DNA of 64,000 nucleotides from Acidihalobacter_A sp037381185 (GCF_037381185.1 NZ_JARRQY010000010.1:90498-154497), one strand, 5' to 3'. Shown: positions 8,420 to 16,938, counted from the first letter of the stretch. Notes: generated from the sequence alone by a model not told the origin. A program made the numbers and translations.

Positions 8420-8854
8420 ATGCATTTCGACTGGCTGAGCGTGTTGCTGGCGCTGGATCTGATCTACTTCCCGGTGATCGCTCTGTGGGCTGCCTGGCAG
8501 GTGCTGAAACTGCGGCGGGAGCGGAGCGTCCGTGACGAGGATGGCGACGGTCTCGGGCGTTTGGAGCGTGAACTGGCGGAATTGCAGCATGTCGTGGAAG
8601 CTGGACGGCATCGGGATGCCGAGTTGGAGGAGCGCTTCGATACGCTCTACACGCGTCTGCGCGAACGCCTGGACAGCCTGGAACTGCAGGCTCAGGCCGG
8701 TGGTGTGCATTCGCAGGCGCTCAAACTGCTGCAGAGTGGGATGTCTCCCGATGAGCTGGTGTCGGTGTGTGGGTTGACGCGTGGTGAAGCCGATCTGCTG
8801 AAGGCCTTGTACGATGCAGGGCAGCAGAGAGTGGCAGCAGGCGGAGAAGGCTGA
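8420..8854 (+). CDS. DUF2802 protein of the flagellar/chemotaxis cluster
   Basis: A 144-aa protein with one N-terminal membrane helix (LLALDLIYFPVIALWAAWQVL), a charged coiled-coil middle and a C-terminal segment ALKLLQSGMSPDELVSVCGL followed by TRGEADLL, the DUF2802 signature. Genes of this family regularly follow cheW in gammaproteobacterial polar-flagellum clusters; their function is not established. The ATG at 8420 is preferred over the upstream GTG at 8396 because the membrane helix then begins near the N terminus; the ribosome-binding site is weak. It is convergent with the flhB-like gene. Confidence 0.75.
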   Translation: MHFDWLSVLLALDLIYFPVIALWAAWQVLKLRRERSVRDEDGDGLGRLERELAELQHVVEAGRHRDAELEERFDTLYTRLRERLDSLELQAQAGGVHSQALKLLQSGMSPDELVSVCGLTRGEADLLKALYDAGQQRVAAGGEG

Positions 8855-8978
8855 GTCGCGTCAGAATCCGGCTCTGGCGTGTTTTGACAGGCTGTCCTGG
8901 TCTCGCTCGGCTGGCCAGATTGACGCGAAAGCCTGATCCGGAAAGACTTTTCCGCGGCGAAAGGGGAGGAATCGGTCC

Positions 8979-9317
8979 CTAGTCGTTACCGTTATCGACC
9001 GTTTCTTCGTCGCTGTTCAAGGCTTCGGGGCCGCCGCCGCTCAAGCGGTACGCGAACGCCAGCACTTCGGCGACCGCCAGATATAGGGTCTCGGGAATTT
9101 CGTCGCCCAGCGGGACGCGTGCCAGCAGGCCGGAGAGTTCGGCATCCTGGCGAATAGGTACGTCATGTGTCCGTGCCCGCTCCAGTATTTGTTCACCGAT
9201 TACGCCATAGCCTTTCGCTGTTACCCTCGGAGCACCTTCGCCGCTATAGTGCAGCGCTACGGCGAGCAGGCGGCGTTCTGTCGGGTCCTTCGTGCCGGGT
9301 GGAGATGAACGGCTCAT
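8979..9317 (-). CDS. FlhB C-terminal domain-like protein
   Basis: A 112-aa protein resembling only the cytoplasmic C-terminal domain of FlhB/EscU type III export switch proteins (AVALHYSGEGAPRVTAKGYG, then IGEQILERARTHDVPIRQD, then LLARVPLGDEIPETLY). The NPTH autocleavage motif and the membrane part are absent. Such small FlhB-like proteins can partly replace the FlhB C-terminal fragment in other bacteria. Its start overlaps the fliK-like stop by four bases (ATGA), so the two are co-translated; FliK is the known partner of this domain in substrate switching. Confidence 0.85.
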   Translation of the reverse strand: MSRSSPPGTKDPTERRLLAVALHYSGEGAPRVTAKGYGVIGEQILERARTHDVPIRQDAELSGLLARVPLGDEIPETLYLAVAEVLAFAYRLSGGGPEALNSDEETVDNGND

Positions 9318-10393
9318 GCGCGCGTGTCCACCAGGCTGCTGTCCATATCCGAAAGGTTTTGCGGCGGCGCCGGGGCGTTTCCGTGATAGGCGTGCAGGGC
9401 TCCCGGTTGCAGGCCTTGGTCGCGCCAGGCGGCGGCGAGTTCTGGCAGGGCGTTTTCTATCCGTCGTGTCGTGGCCTGCTGTTCGGCCCAGAAACGCGCC
9501 GAGACACTACCGCCGATGCTCGCCACGCGTGCTTCCAGCGGACCCAGCCCCGGCAGATCCAACTGCAGTCTGACCGACCAGTCCGGCGGGATATCGGATT
9601 CTTCATGCCGACTGCCCGTATCGGCGTCGATTTCCAGGCGTACCTCCTGAAATCCCTGCGCGGTACGAACCGGAAGTTCCACGAACAAATGCGTACCGGT
9701 ACCTGCGGTTTGCGTGCTGTGCAACTGGTTGAGGCTGATGCGCGCAGTCATGCCTTCGAGGTCGGAGCGCACCGTCCGCGCGTCGGCAGGAGAAAGTCCC
9801 GCAATCGTTTGCATCAGTTGCAGTTTTAGGTCGGCGGAGGCCGGAGGACGCCCCTGCTGTAGGTTGGCTTCCAGATGATTGCCGGATGTAGACAGGGTGC
9901 TGCGCAGGCCTTCGGCCTGGCTCAGCTTCTGCGGAGTTGGCAGGGTGGCGAGCAGGTTTTCCAGGCGCTGTGCGGATTGTGAACCGAGCTGCGGAAGTTT
10001 GGCGGTCAGCGTCTGCAGGGCGCTCGATAGCTTGCCTTGCTGTGCCAGTAGCGTTCTCACGCTTTGTTCCAGGCTGTTGACTGCCTGCCGAGCGGTGCTT
10101 TGGCGGCCGGTCTCAGGTGCCTGGGGGGTTGTTGAAAGTCGCTGCAGTACGGGTTCGGGTTGGGTGCGTTTGACCTGAAGTTGCAGCGTGTCTCCCGCCT
10201 GTAGCGGGGTTTGCGATCGAACCGCGTATTCGTTGCTGCCGATACGCAATACGGCCTGCCCGCCGCCCGCCTCGGGCGGCGTGCCTGTCACGACCATGGC
10301 CTTGAGTACCTGGCCGGTTTTCCATGCCTGCAGGGCATTGGGGCTTACGCCTCCAGTGCCGAGGCGGGCATCGACGCGAATGCCGGTTTGCAT
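9314..10393 (-). CDS. fliK: Flagellar hook-length control protein FliK-like
   Basis: A 359-aa Gln-rich protein with a FliK-type C-terminal hook-length domain (about 235-330: LFVELPVRTAQGFQEVRLEI, WSVRLQLDLPGLGPLEARV, VSARFWAEQQ). The N-terminal half has low complexity. FliK measures hook length and triggers the export switch through FlhB. Its pairing with an FlhB-like cytoplasmic protein on the same strand supports a secretion-control role. This may be a second FliK homologue, because the main fliK normally lies with fliHIJ, which are not in the window. Confidence 0.75.
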   Translation of the reverse strand: MQTGIRVDARLGTGGVSPNALQAWKTGQVLKAMVVTGTPPEAGGGQAVLRIGSNEYAVRSQTPLQAGDTLQLQVKRTQPEPVLQRLSTTPQAPETGRQSTARQAVNSLEQSVRTLLAQQGKLSSALQTLTAKLPQLGSQSAQRLENLLATLPTPQKLSQAEGLRSTLSTSGNHLEANLQQGRPPASADLKLQLMQTIAGLSPADARTVRSDLEGMTARISLNQLHSTQTAGTGTHLFVELPVRTAQGFQEVRLEIDADTGSRHEESDIPPDWSVRLQLDLPGLGPLEARVASIGGSVSARFWAEQQATTRRIENALPELAAAWRDQGLQPGALHAYHGNAPAPPQNLSDMDSSLVDTRA

Positions 10394-10481
10394 ATGCCCT
10401 GGGCCTCTTTCGTCGGGCTGTTGTGATTCTACTCGTGCGGCGCTGGTGCAAAGCGGTTGCGGAGTCGGAGGGTATCCTCCA

Positions 10482-11702
10482 TCAGCTCAGGAATTCGCGA
10501 ATGGAGGCGATTTCCTCTGCAGCGTCTTCGAGCACCTGCAGCGTGCGATCGGATTCGAGTGCGCCGAGGCCGAGTTTGTTGAATGCCGGAACTTCGGTTA
10601 TCTCGGGCATCGGCAGGGGGGTTGGCGAGCGCAGGTTGGCGTATAGACGTGCAGCGATAACCACGTCACACAGGTCGGGTTTGGGATCGTCATCGCGTTC
10701 CCAGTGTTCGGCTTCCTCGGCGGTGCGGATGAAGTCGCGATCGAAGCCCCATTCCTTGAGCAGCAAGCCGCCGATCATCGGGGTGAACCTGTGCAGCGCA
10801 CGATCGACTTCTTCCTCGGTGGCTGGAAGCGATTCGAGATACAGGAGAATTGGTACGGCTCCGATGCGATGCAATAGACCGCCGAGAAGCGCTCGATCCG
10901 GGTCGATATGACGAATGTGACGCGCAATCACGTAAGCCAGAGCCGAGACTTCCACGCTCAGATCCCAGCTCTTGCGCATATGTTGCGAGATGCTTGGCGA
11001 TTGGGTCTTGAAGGAGCCATGCAGGGCGATGCTCATGGCCAGGCTGGAGCTGCGTTTGAGTCCGAGGCGGGTGGCCGCGTCGCGAATGGAATCGACGGGC
11101 CGCGAACCGCGGTAGGCGGCACTGTTGGCGGCCTGGATGAGGCGCGCCGCCAGCGAGGGGTCGGTTTGAATGATTTTAGCGATGTCGTTGATGCCGGAAT
11201 CCGGATCGTCGGCCAGCATGCGTACGCGGACTGCCACTTCAGGCATGCTGGGAAGCTTCATCTGGCCATTGTGGAAAGCCTGATACAACTGCGCGAGCAT
11301 GCCGCCTTCGACATCGTTGAGGCTCGCTTCGTCGACGTCGTAGGAGGCGCTGATCAGCTCTTGTATGGCCGCTCGGTTGATGCTTAGAAGCCGCGCCGGC
11401 GTGGTGGTGGTCGCATATTCGATCTGCTCTGCGGCGTTGTCTGCGAACACGGGATGCTGAACGCGCTTGGGATCGAGTTCGGGATCGAGATGTTCGACCA
11501 CAGAACCCTGACCGATCAGATCCATGGAACCCTCGATAAGATAGCTGATCCAGCGTTCTCCGTTGCGCGCCGGCAGGCGTTTGCCGACCTCTATGCTGTC
11601 GAGGCGAGACCGTTTGAGCAGTTCGGTGCGATCTGCATCGGATAGGCCGTCCAGAGGAATAAGTCGAGCGAGAAAGTCGGTGGAAAGTTCGAGCGGTGGC
11701 AT
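10482..11702 (-). CDS. HDOD-domain signalling protein with N-terminal cNMP-binding-like region
   Basis: A 406-aa cytoplasmic protein. Residues about 15-140 look like a cyclic-nucleotide-binding fold (LIPLDGLSDADRTELLKRS, WISYLIEGSMDLIG), and residues about 170-370 form an HDOD domain (LPSMPEVAVRVRMLADDPDS, IIQTDPSLAARLIQAANSAA, ALLGGLLHRIG). HDOD proteins are non-catalytic relatives of HD phosphohydrolases found in signalling. It lies upstream of the fliK-like gene on the same strand with an 88-base gap and may be co-transcribed. The ligand is unknown. Confidence 0.8.
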   Translation of the reverse strand: MPPLELSTDFLARLIPLDGLSDADRTELLKRSRLDSIEVGKRLPARNGERWISYLIEGSMDLIGQGSVVEHLDPELDPKRVQHPVFADNAAEQIEYATTTTPARLLSINRAAIQELISASYDVDEASLNDVEGGMLAQLYQAFHNGQMKLPSMPEVAVRVRMLADDPDSGINDIAKIIQTDPSLAARLIQAANSAAYRGSRPVDSIRDAATRLGLKRSSSLAMSIALHGSFKTQSPSISQHMRKSWDLSVEVSALAYVIARHIRHIDPDRALLGGLLHRIGAVPILLYLESLPATEEEVDRALHRFTPMIGGLLLKEWGFDRDFIRTAEEAEHWERDDDPKPDLCDVVIAARLYANLRSPTPLPMPEITEVPAFNKLGLGALESDRTLQVLEDAAEEIASIREFLS

Positions 11703-12104
11703 GTTGGGGCAGTGGCCTGTGTGTATGGCGTACCGCGGCAGATTACCATCTTGCCGCGCCTGTTCACATGACTGAGATGGACAGAGGCTAGACGATATTC
11801 AGAGTCTCGGGACCAAGGCGCGGACGCAGGTAATGGCCGGACCGTGCCAAGCTGTGCAACACAGAACCGGCACTTCTACGGCGCTCCTTGCAGGCACACG
11901 AGTGTCGCTATCCTCCGTTCGACTTAGGGATACGCTGATTCAATGGCCATGCGGGCGATATTTGCCACGTTGCGCGCTGCTTGCTCCTTCGCCTATCCAA
12001 CTTGGTGTGTCTCACTCGCTAAGCTGCGGGCGCCTTGCGGTTCATTCTGCTCGCTTATTTAATCAGCGCATTCTTAGTAAGTTCGGAGTGCCGTAGAGAT
12101 CGGC
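11703..12104. other. Intergenic region between cheV and the HDOD gene
   Basis: About 400 bases with no convincing gene. The part nearest the HDOD start (11703-11923) should hold its promoter, but no clear hexamers stand out. The rest is filled by a REP-like repeat (11924-12077). Confidence 0.6.
11924..12077 (+). repeat. REP-like inverted repeat, copy B (long form)
   Basis: Left arm TTAGGGATACGCTGATTCAA. The right arm on the complement reads TAAGAATGCGCTGATTAAAT, so the ends form an inverted pair about 150 bases apart. The segment after the left arm (ATGCGGGCGAT, then GTTGCGCGC) closely resembles copy D at 56125. The extra length comes from a central segment not seen in the other copies. It lies 27 bases beyond the cheV stop. 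Confidence 0.65.
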
Positions 12105-13031
12105 TCAGTCATTCTGTTCCAGCAGTTTGAGTACGGTCGAGGCGAGTTCGTCCGGTTGGAATTTGGGCAGGAAGCCGTTCGCGCCGACGCGTTCGATCAT
12201 GGCCTGGTTGAATGACCCGCTCAGCGAGGTATGCAGGATGATAGGGAGTTTCGCCAGCCGTTCGTTGGCACGCAGGCTGCTGCAAAGCGTGTAACCGTCC
12301 ATGCGCGGCATTTCGATGTCCGAAACCACTGCGTCGAACCATTCTTCCGGGGCGCTCTGTGCGGCCATGGCTTCGAGTTTCTCCAGCGCCTCGCGCCCGT
12401 CGTTGGCGAGTTCGACCTCGACGCCGATCTGCTCCAGCGTACGCCGAACCTGGAGCCGCGCGACCGAGGAATCGTCGACCACCAGCACGCGGTGGGGCCT
12501 CTCCTGCTGCACCGTGGCGGCTTCGTTACGCAGGTTTTCGGAGACTTCCGTCGAAATGCCGCGGACATCGGCCAGGATGCGTTCCACGTCGAGAATTTCG
12601 ATGAGCTGGTCTTCGTGCTGGGTGACCGCAGTCATGTAGTGCCCGGAGCGGCTGCTGTTGGGCGGGGGCAGCACGGCTTCCCAGCTGATGTTGATGATGC
12701 GGTCGACCGCGTCGACGCGGAAGCCCTGAACCATACGGTTGAACTCTGTGACGATGATGAAGCCCTGGCCCATCGGTACCTGGCTATGACGCCCGAGCGG
12801 GCTGGCGAGTGCGATCAGCGGTGTGGCGTGGCCGCGGATATCGGCTATCCCTAGAACATAAGGGTGGGCCTGAGGGACGGGCTTGTACTTGGGCTCGGGA
12901 ATGACTTCGCGGACCTTGAAAACGTTGATGGCAAAAAGTTGCCGCGCATCGATCTTGAACAGGAGCAGTTCGAGCCGATTCTGCCCGGCCAATTGGGTGC
13001 GTTGGTCGACGCTGTTGAGGATGTTTGACAT
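12105..13031 (-). CDS. cheV: Chemotaxis coupling/response regulator protein CheV
   Basis: A 308-aa fusion of a CheW domain (about 15-160; LLFKIDARQLFAINVFKVRE, HPYVLGIADIRG) and a receiver domain (about 180-305) with acidic D186/D187, phospho-acceptor D238 (VVSDIEMPRMDG) and K289-type Lys in FLPKFQ. CheV couples receptors to CheA and acts in adaptation or as a phosphate sink. It is divergent from flgA; a good sigma-28 promoter lies upstream at 13157-13183, consistent with late flagellar-class expression. Confidence 0.94.
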   Translation of the reverse strand: MSNILNSVDQRTQLAGQNRLELLLFKIDARQLFAINVFKVREVIPEPKYKPVPQAHPYVLGIADIRGHATPLIALASPLGRHSQVPMGQGFIIVTEFNRMVQGFRVDAVDRIINISWEAVLPPPNSSRSGHYMTAVTQHEDQLIEILDVERILADVRGISTEVSENLRNEAATVQQERPHRVLVVDDSSVARLQVRRTLEQIGVEVELANDGREALEKLEAMAAQSAPEEWFDAVVSDIEMPRMDGYTLCSSLRANERLAKLPIILHTSLSGSFNQAMIERVGANGFLPKFQPDELASTVLKLLEQND

Positions 13032-13156
13032 GAGCCTCTCCGGGCTTGGCTTGATTGATGTGCGGACAAGTTCTCCGGCAACAAGTGCTGCGCCGCTTTG
13101 GGCACAGCTTGCGGGGCCTGTCCGGCCATTCGCCTCCTGAGGAGGTCTTGCATTAT

Positions 13157-13183
13157 AAATCGGCAGATGTAGCTTGAAGTTTA
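13157..13183 (-). promoter_or_regulatory. Sigma-28 (FliA) promoter for cheV
   Basis: Read on the complement: TAAACTTC, an 11-base spacer, then GCCGATTT. The FliA consensus is TAAAGTTT-N11-GCCGATAA, so both boxes match well with exact spacing. It lies about 125 bases upstream of the cheV start. Confidence 0.65.
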
Positions 13184-13242
13184 GCTTGTATCGGCCTGTA
13201 TGCGTCGGTTCGTTGGTCTGTCGTTCTCATGGGATCAGCTTC

Positions 13243-13258
13243 GGGCGCGATATTTGCT
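13243..13258 (+). promoter_or_regulatory. Sigma-54 (RpoN) promoter for flgA
   Basis: GGGCGCG, ATAT, TTGCT matches the sigma-54 consensus TGGCACG-N4-TTGCT, with the invariant GG and GC pairs at the required spacing. It lies about 50 bases upstream of the flgA start. In Pseudomonas-type hierarchies flgA is RpoN-dependent, which agrees with this assignment. Confidence 0.65.
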
Positions 13259-13310
13259 AAAGCATTTAGCATGTTTCTGTTCATGCTCTAGGAATTGTGG
13301 CGAAGAAGGT

Positions 13311-14075
13311 ATGTCGAATGACAAAAAAATGACGATGATGGGTGGTCGAGGCGAGCGCGTGATCGGATATTGGCGCGCCATAGTCTTGTTCAGTTGTCTG
13401 TTTGCGTTCTTTGCTCCGTCAACGACTTTCGCAGAACAGTTCCAGACGCTCGCTTCGATCCGTAAGATAGCGGCCGACTATGCTCGCGGGGAGGCGCGGC
13501 AGGCTATGCCTGCCGCGCGCTTGGAAGTGCGCTCCGCGACGCTGGATTCGCGCTTGCGGCTGCCTTTGTGTCAGCGCCCTCTGAGGCCTTCCATGCCCTC
13601 CGGGAGTAGCAAGGTTGGGCATACTGTGGTCAGTGTGCGTTGCATCGGCGCACACTCATGGAAACTGTATGTGCCGGTCGACGTCAAGGCGCGGCTCAAG
13701 GTTCTGATTGCCGCGCAGCCCCTGGAGCGCGGGGCTCAGGTCAGTGGGGCTATGCTGAGTATGGCCGAACGCAATGTGGCGCGCTTGCCTTATGGCTATT
13801 TTACGCATCGCAATGCGGTGCTTGGGCAGGTGTTGCGGCGTAATCTGTCCGCCGGCGAGGTGCTTACTCCGGGGATGCTGCATCCGCCTTTGCTGGTAAG
13901 ACGGGGGCAGGTGGTGACGCTGACTGCCGGCGCGGAAGGATTCAGCGTCAGTACTCAGGGTGTAGCCCTGCAGAACGGGGAGCGTGGCGCTCTGGTGCGG
14001 GTGCGCAACAGCCGTTCGAAACGGGTCGTGCAAGGAGTGGTGACGGGGTCCGGGCAGGTGAGCGTGCAAGGCTGA
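13311..14075 (+). CDS. flgA: Flagellar P-ring assembly chaperone FlgA
   Basis: Periplasmic chaperone for P-ring (FlgI) assembly. The 254-aa frame has an N-terminal signal sequence (AIVLFSCLFAFFAPSTTFA, likely cleaved before EQF). The mature protein has the FlgA N-terminal domain (LDSRLRLPLCQRPLRPSM, WKLYVPVDV) and a C-terminal SAF domain (PLERGAQVSGAML, LSAGEVLTPGML, VRRGQVVTLTAG). The ATG at 13311 has AGAAGG very close to it; 13329 is a possible alternative start. It is followed by flgM and flgN, the usual order. Confidence 0.93.
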   Translation: MSNDKKMTMMGGRGERVIGYWRAIVLFSCLFAFFAPSTTFAEQFQTLASIRKIAADYARGEARQAMPAARLEVRSATLDSRLRLPLCQRPLRPSMPSGSSKVGHTVVSVRCIGAHSWKLYVPVDVKARLKVLIAAQPLERGAQVSGAMLSMAERNVARLPYGYFTHRNAVLGQVLRRNLSAGEVLTPGMLHPPLLVRRGQVVTLTAGAEGFSVSTQGVALQNGERGALVRVRNSRSKRVVQGVVTGSGQVSVQG

Positions 14076-14163
14076 GTGTGATTCGCGGGTGCCGTGTTTC
14101 AAGCCTTGTATACTGTTATGGAGGAGTGACTTCACGGCGATGCGATTGATTGGAAGATAGGCC

Positions 14164-14190
14164 TAAAGTTATTCCGATCCTTGCCGATAA
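14164..14190 (+). promoter_or_regulatory. Sigma-28 (FliA) promoter for flgMN
   Basis: TAAAGTTA, an 11-base spacer, then GCCGATAA: an almost perfect FliA promoter, 54 bases before the flgM start. It makes the anti-sigma factor FlgM a product of the sigma factor it inhibits, the standard feedback in flagellar hierarchies. Confidence 0.85.
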
Positions 14191-14243
14191 GACTTGCAGG
14201 AAAGAAGTAATGAACCGCTGGTTGCGGCGGTAGGGAGTTGATA

Positions 14244-14567
14244 ATGAGTATCGACGTCAAGGACGTGCAGCAGCTTGGGACGCGCCCAGCCGGCTCGACG
14301 GTTGCCGGCAAGGCTGATAAGGCAGGAGCTGCGGCGGCGTCTGGAGAGTCTGTGAAAACCGGCGCCGGTGCTGCCGGCGATTCGGTCAGCCTGACGCAGA
14401 CCGGCATGCAACTGGCGCAAATGGAAAAACAGCTTGCTCATCAACCAGCGGTCGATTCGCAGCGGGTTGAGCAGATTCGCCAGAAACTCCAGTCCGGCGA
14501 TTACAACATCGATCCCACGCGCATCGCCAACAAGCTGTTGGGATTTGAATTCCCCTCCAAGTCCTGA
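14244..14567 (+). CDS. flgM: Anti-sigma-28 factor FlgM
   Basis: Binds and inhibits FliA until hook completion, when it is exported. The 107-aa protein has a disordered Ala/Gly-rich N-terminal half (export signal region) and the conserved C-terminal sigma-binding segment VEQIRQKLQSGDYNIDPTRI followed by ANKLLGF. GGGAG at 14233-14237 favours the ATG at 14244 over the TTG at 14238. It is driven by the FliA promoter just upstream and followed by flgN after 20 bases. Confidence 0.94.
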   Translation: MSIDVKDVQQLGTRPAGSTVAGKADKAGAAAASGESVKTGAGAAGDSVSLTQTGMQLAQMEKQLAHQPAVDSQRVEQIRQKLQSGDYNIDPTRIANKLLGFEFPSKS

Positions 14568-14587
14568 GTTCAGAGAGGAAAAGCCCG

Positions 14588-15049
14588 ATGAGCAGCGAAG
14601 TATTCCAGAGGTCCCTTTTCGACGCGCTTCGGGATGAGTTGTCCGGTGCGGAGTCCTTGCGCGCCGTGCTTGAGCGCGAGGCTGAAGTGCTGACTTCGCT
14701 GCAGATCGAAGATATCGGCGCGGTGGTCGCTCAGAAGCAGGAAATGGTGGCGGCGCTGCAGGACGCGGCCGAACGCCGCAATGCCGCGGCCGAAGCATTG
14801 GGTTTCAAAGCCGATGCTTCCGGCGTGATGGCGTTTATGGAGCAGGCAGAGCCGACAGCTGCGCTGCAGGGGGTTTGGCGGAGGCTGGAAGCAGAGATTT
14901 CGGCCTGCGCCGAACTCAACCGGCACAACGAGATGTTGAACAGGGGAGGGCAGCGCCGCATTCAGCAACTGATGCGTCTGCTGCGCGGTGAGCCCGCGGA
15001 ACCGCTGACCTATGATCAGTTGGCGCGCAGCACCGCTGCCGGCCTCTGA
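14588..15049 (+). CDS. flgN: Flagellar hook-associated protein chaperone FlgN
   Basis: Export chaperone for the hook-filament junction proteins FlgK and FlgL. The 153-aa, mostly helical protein belongs to the FlgN/YvyG family (LRAVLEREAEVLTSLQIEDI, VAQKQEMVAALQDAAERR). The length and the position directly after flgM are typical. A GAGAGG ribosome-binding site precedes the ATG. It shares the flgM FliA promoter. Confidence 0.9.
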   Translation: MSSEVFQRSLFDALRDELSGAESLRAVLEREAEVLTSLQIEDIGAVVAQKQEMVAALQDAAERRNAAAEALGFKADASGVMAFMEQAEPTAALQGVWRRLEAEISACAELNRHNEMLNRGGQRRIQQLMRLLRGEPAEPLTYDQLARSTAAGL

Positions 15050-15140
15050 GCGCCCGCAGTTGTAAGGCGCAGAGTGCCTTGACTGTCTCGGGTGGAAGGA
15101 ACCTCCTTTTTCTTTCGCGAATCCCAAGTCAAGTACTTCA

Positions 15141-15168
15141 CGAACGGATCGACACGAACGGATCGATA
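15141..15168 (+). repeat. 14-bp tandem duplication upstream of cheR
   Basis: CGAACGGATCGACA is followed immediately by CGAACGGATCGATA, one mismatch in 14. It lies in the 266-base gap between flgN and cheR. It could be a chance slippage duplication or two adjacent protein-binding sites. Confidence 0.5.
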
Positions 15169-15315
15169 TGAGCGCTCGGCCCATGTGCTGGTCGCCGAAT
15201 CATCGTATATTGAAAGACGGCGAACCTGCTGGCTTGCTTGGCGCTTTGGCGCGTTATAATGCGAGTAGGCCGCGTCCGACTTGCGGTGGTTTATCGCGTG
15301 ATTGGGGGTACGGCG

Positions 15316-16140
15316 TTGGCCGACAATCGTCTCACTGAAGCTGAATACGACGCTTTCCGAGAATTTCTGGCACGTTCCAGCGGAATTGTTCTGGGAGAGC
15401 AAAAACACTATTTGGTCGTCAGCCGGCTCAGCCGGCTTGCGCGCGACGCCGGTTTGGGTTCCCTGAGCGAGCTGCTGGCGCGTCTGCCGCGCGACCGGGC
15501 GCTTGCGCGGGAAGCGATAGAGGCGATGACGACCAATGAGACCTCCTGGTTTCGCGACCGCCACCCTTATATGAATCTGCGTGACCATATCCTGCCCGAG
15601 CTTGGGGCGCGCTCGCGTTCCCTGCGGGTCTGGTCTGCGGCCTGCTCCTCGGGGCAGGAGCCCTATTCCATTTCCATCATGGTTGATGAGTCGCAGCGTA
15701 TGCATCCCTTGGTGCCCGCGCCGCAGGTGCAGATCGTGGGTACCGATGTCGCGGAGCGGGTGATACGCGATGCGCAGTCGGCCACCTACGATCGATTCAG
15801 CATGGGCCGGGGTATAGACGACGAACTCCGTGCACGCTATTTCGTGCAGCATGGCGAAACCTGGGAGCTGAACGCCAGGATCAAGTCGCGCGTCAGCTTC
15901 CGCGTGTTCAATCTGCTGGAGAGCTACGCGGCGCTTGGCCGCTTCGATGTAATCTTCTGCCGCAATGTGTTGATCTATTTTTCGGCGGCGACGAAGGAGG
16001 ACGTCCTCCGGCGTCTGGCTCAGGCCCTGAATCCAGGGGGTTATCTCATGCTGGGGGCGGCGGAAACGATTGGTGGTGCGGGCGAACTTCTGGAACTGGT
16101 GCGCTTTGGCGCCGGCAGCGGGTACCGGCGCCGCGCTTGA
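15316..16140 (+). CDS. cheR: Chemoreceptor glutamate methyltransferase CheR
   Basis: Uses S-adenosylmethionine to methylate chemoreceptor glutamates, opposing CheB. The TTG start at 15316 has GGGGG seven bases upstream and gives the N terminus expected for the family (ADNRLTEAEYDAFREFLARS), 274 aa. The N-terminal helical domain is followed by the SAM-binding domain (TNETSWFRD; RVWSAACSSGQEPYSI; VDVIFCRNVLIYF-like segment FDVIFCRNVLIYF). Possible longer starts lack Shine-Dalgarno sequences. A weak sigma-54-like TGGCTTG-N4-GCGCT lies at about 15230. Confidence 0.93.
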   Translation: MADNRLTEAEYDAFREFLARSSGIVLGEQKHYLVVSRLSRLARDAGLGSLSELLARLPRDRALAREAIEAMTTNETSWFRDRHPYMNLRDHILPELGARSRSLRVWSAACSSGQEPYSISIMVDESQRMHPLVPAPQVQIVGTDVAERVIRDAQSATYDRFSMGRGIDDELRARYFVQHGETWELNARIKSRVSFRVFNLLESYAALGRFDVIFCRNVLIYFSAATKEDVLRRLAQALNPGGYLMLGAAETIGGAGELLELVRFGAGSGYRRRA

Positions 16141-16185
16141 AGCGGGTTTCCATGGGACGTATGTAAATGGTGCTGACCCGGGAGA

Positions 16186-16938
16186 TCAGTCGTCCTTAGG
16201 TTGTTTGCGAAGCTGTTCGCGTTCGAGGTGGGTGACGCTGCGCTGCAGCAGTCTCTGATCCTGCGGTCGCAGCTCGCGGAACGCTAGTCCGACCTGTGCA
16301 TTCTTCTGGTTTTCGTTACGCTGCATATGGCGGACTTCAGCCTTGACCGAAAGCTGCCCCTGACCCGGTAGATCGATTTCGCAATCCTCGACGATGGTGC
16401 CCAGCTCCAGGTCGTCGAGTTCCTTGAGCAATGGCAGGATAACGGAAAGACCTCCGATGGAGAGATCGCGGAGCTGGCCGTTTAGCGGAGCGTTGTTGTC
16501 GCCTTTGATGTGGACGGGAGTTCTGATGCCCATGGACACGACGGCGCGAAAACTTTCACGGCGCTGTTGATGGCGCACGGCGTGCGGAAGGCTAATGCGA
16601 TGGAAGGCGATGCCGTCCTCGATGCCGGAGTCGCGGATGTCGGTCTGGAACGCGGTTTTGACGCCATGCAGCTGGCCCAGAATCCATAGCTTGCCGCTCC
16701 GCGCCATCATCTGGTTGCCTTGCTCGGGAACGAATTCGTCCAGGATCAGCGCCTTGTCCTTTTTGCGTATTTCGACGATTGCCGTGCTGAATGCATGTCG
16801 ACCGCCGTCGAGCAGGGCGGTCAGCAAAGTGCGTTCGCGCCGAAGTTCGTCAAGCAGGTGTACGATGCGGTTCTCGTCCTGAATGATCTGGTAGTCAGGT
16901 TCGATATCCGGCGGTTTTGAGAAGGACTGTTGAATCAA
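16186..16938 (-). CDS. ycgR: YcgR-type cyclic di-GMP receptor (PilZ)
   Basis: Flagellar brake protein that binds cyclic di-GMP and slows or biases the motor. The 250-aa protein has an N-terminal YcgR domain (about 15-120) and a C-terminal PilZ domain with both binding motifs, RxxxR at 127-131 (RESFR) and DxSxxG at 158-163 (DLSIGG). The start appears to be a TTG; an in-frame stop lies not far upstream. Next to cheR (convergent) and a diguanylate cyclase, giving a local cyclic di-GMP-to-motor link. Confidence 0.88.
   Translation of the reverse strand: MIQQSFSKPPDIEPDYQIIQDENRIVHLLDELRRERTLLTALLDGGRHAFSTAIVEIRKKDKALILDEFVPEQGNQMMARSGKLWILGQLHGVKTAFQTDIRDSGIEDGIAFHRISLPHAVRHQQRRESFRAVVSMGIRTPVHIKGDNNAPLNGQLRDLSIGGLSVILPLLKELDDLELGTIVEDCEIDLPGQGQLSVKAEVRHMQRNENQKNAQVGLAFRELRPQDQRLLQRSVTHLEREQLRKQPKDD

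Noticed and set aside
8939..8954. CGGAAA-GACT-TTTCCG hairpin between convergent genes
   Set aside because: Six-bp stem without a T-run on either side; too weak to call a terminator.
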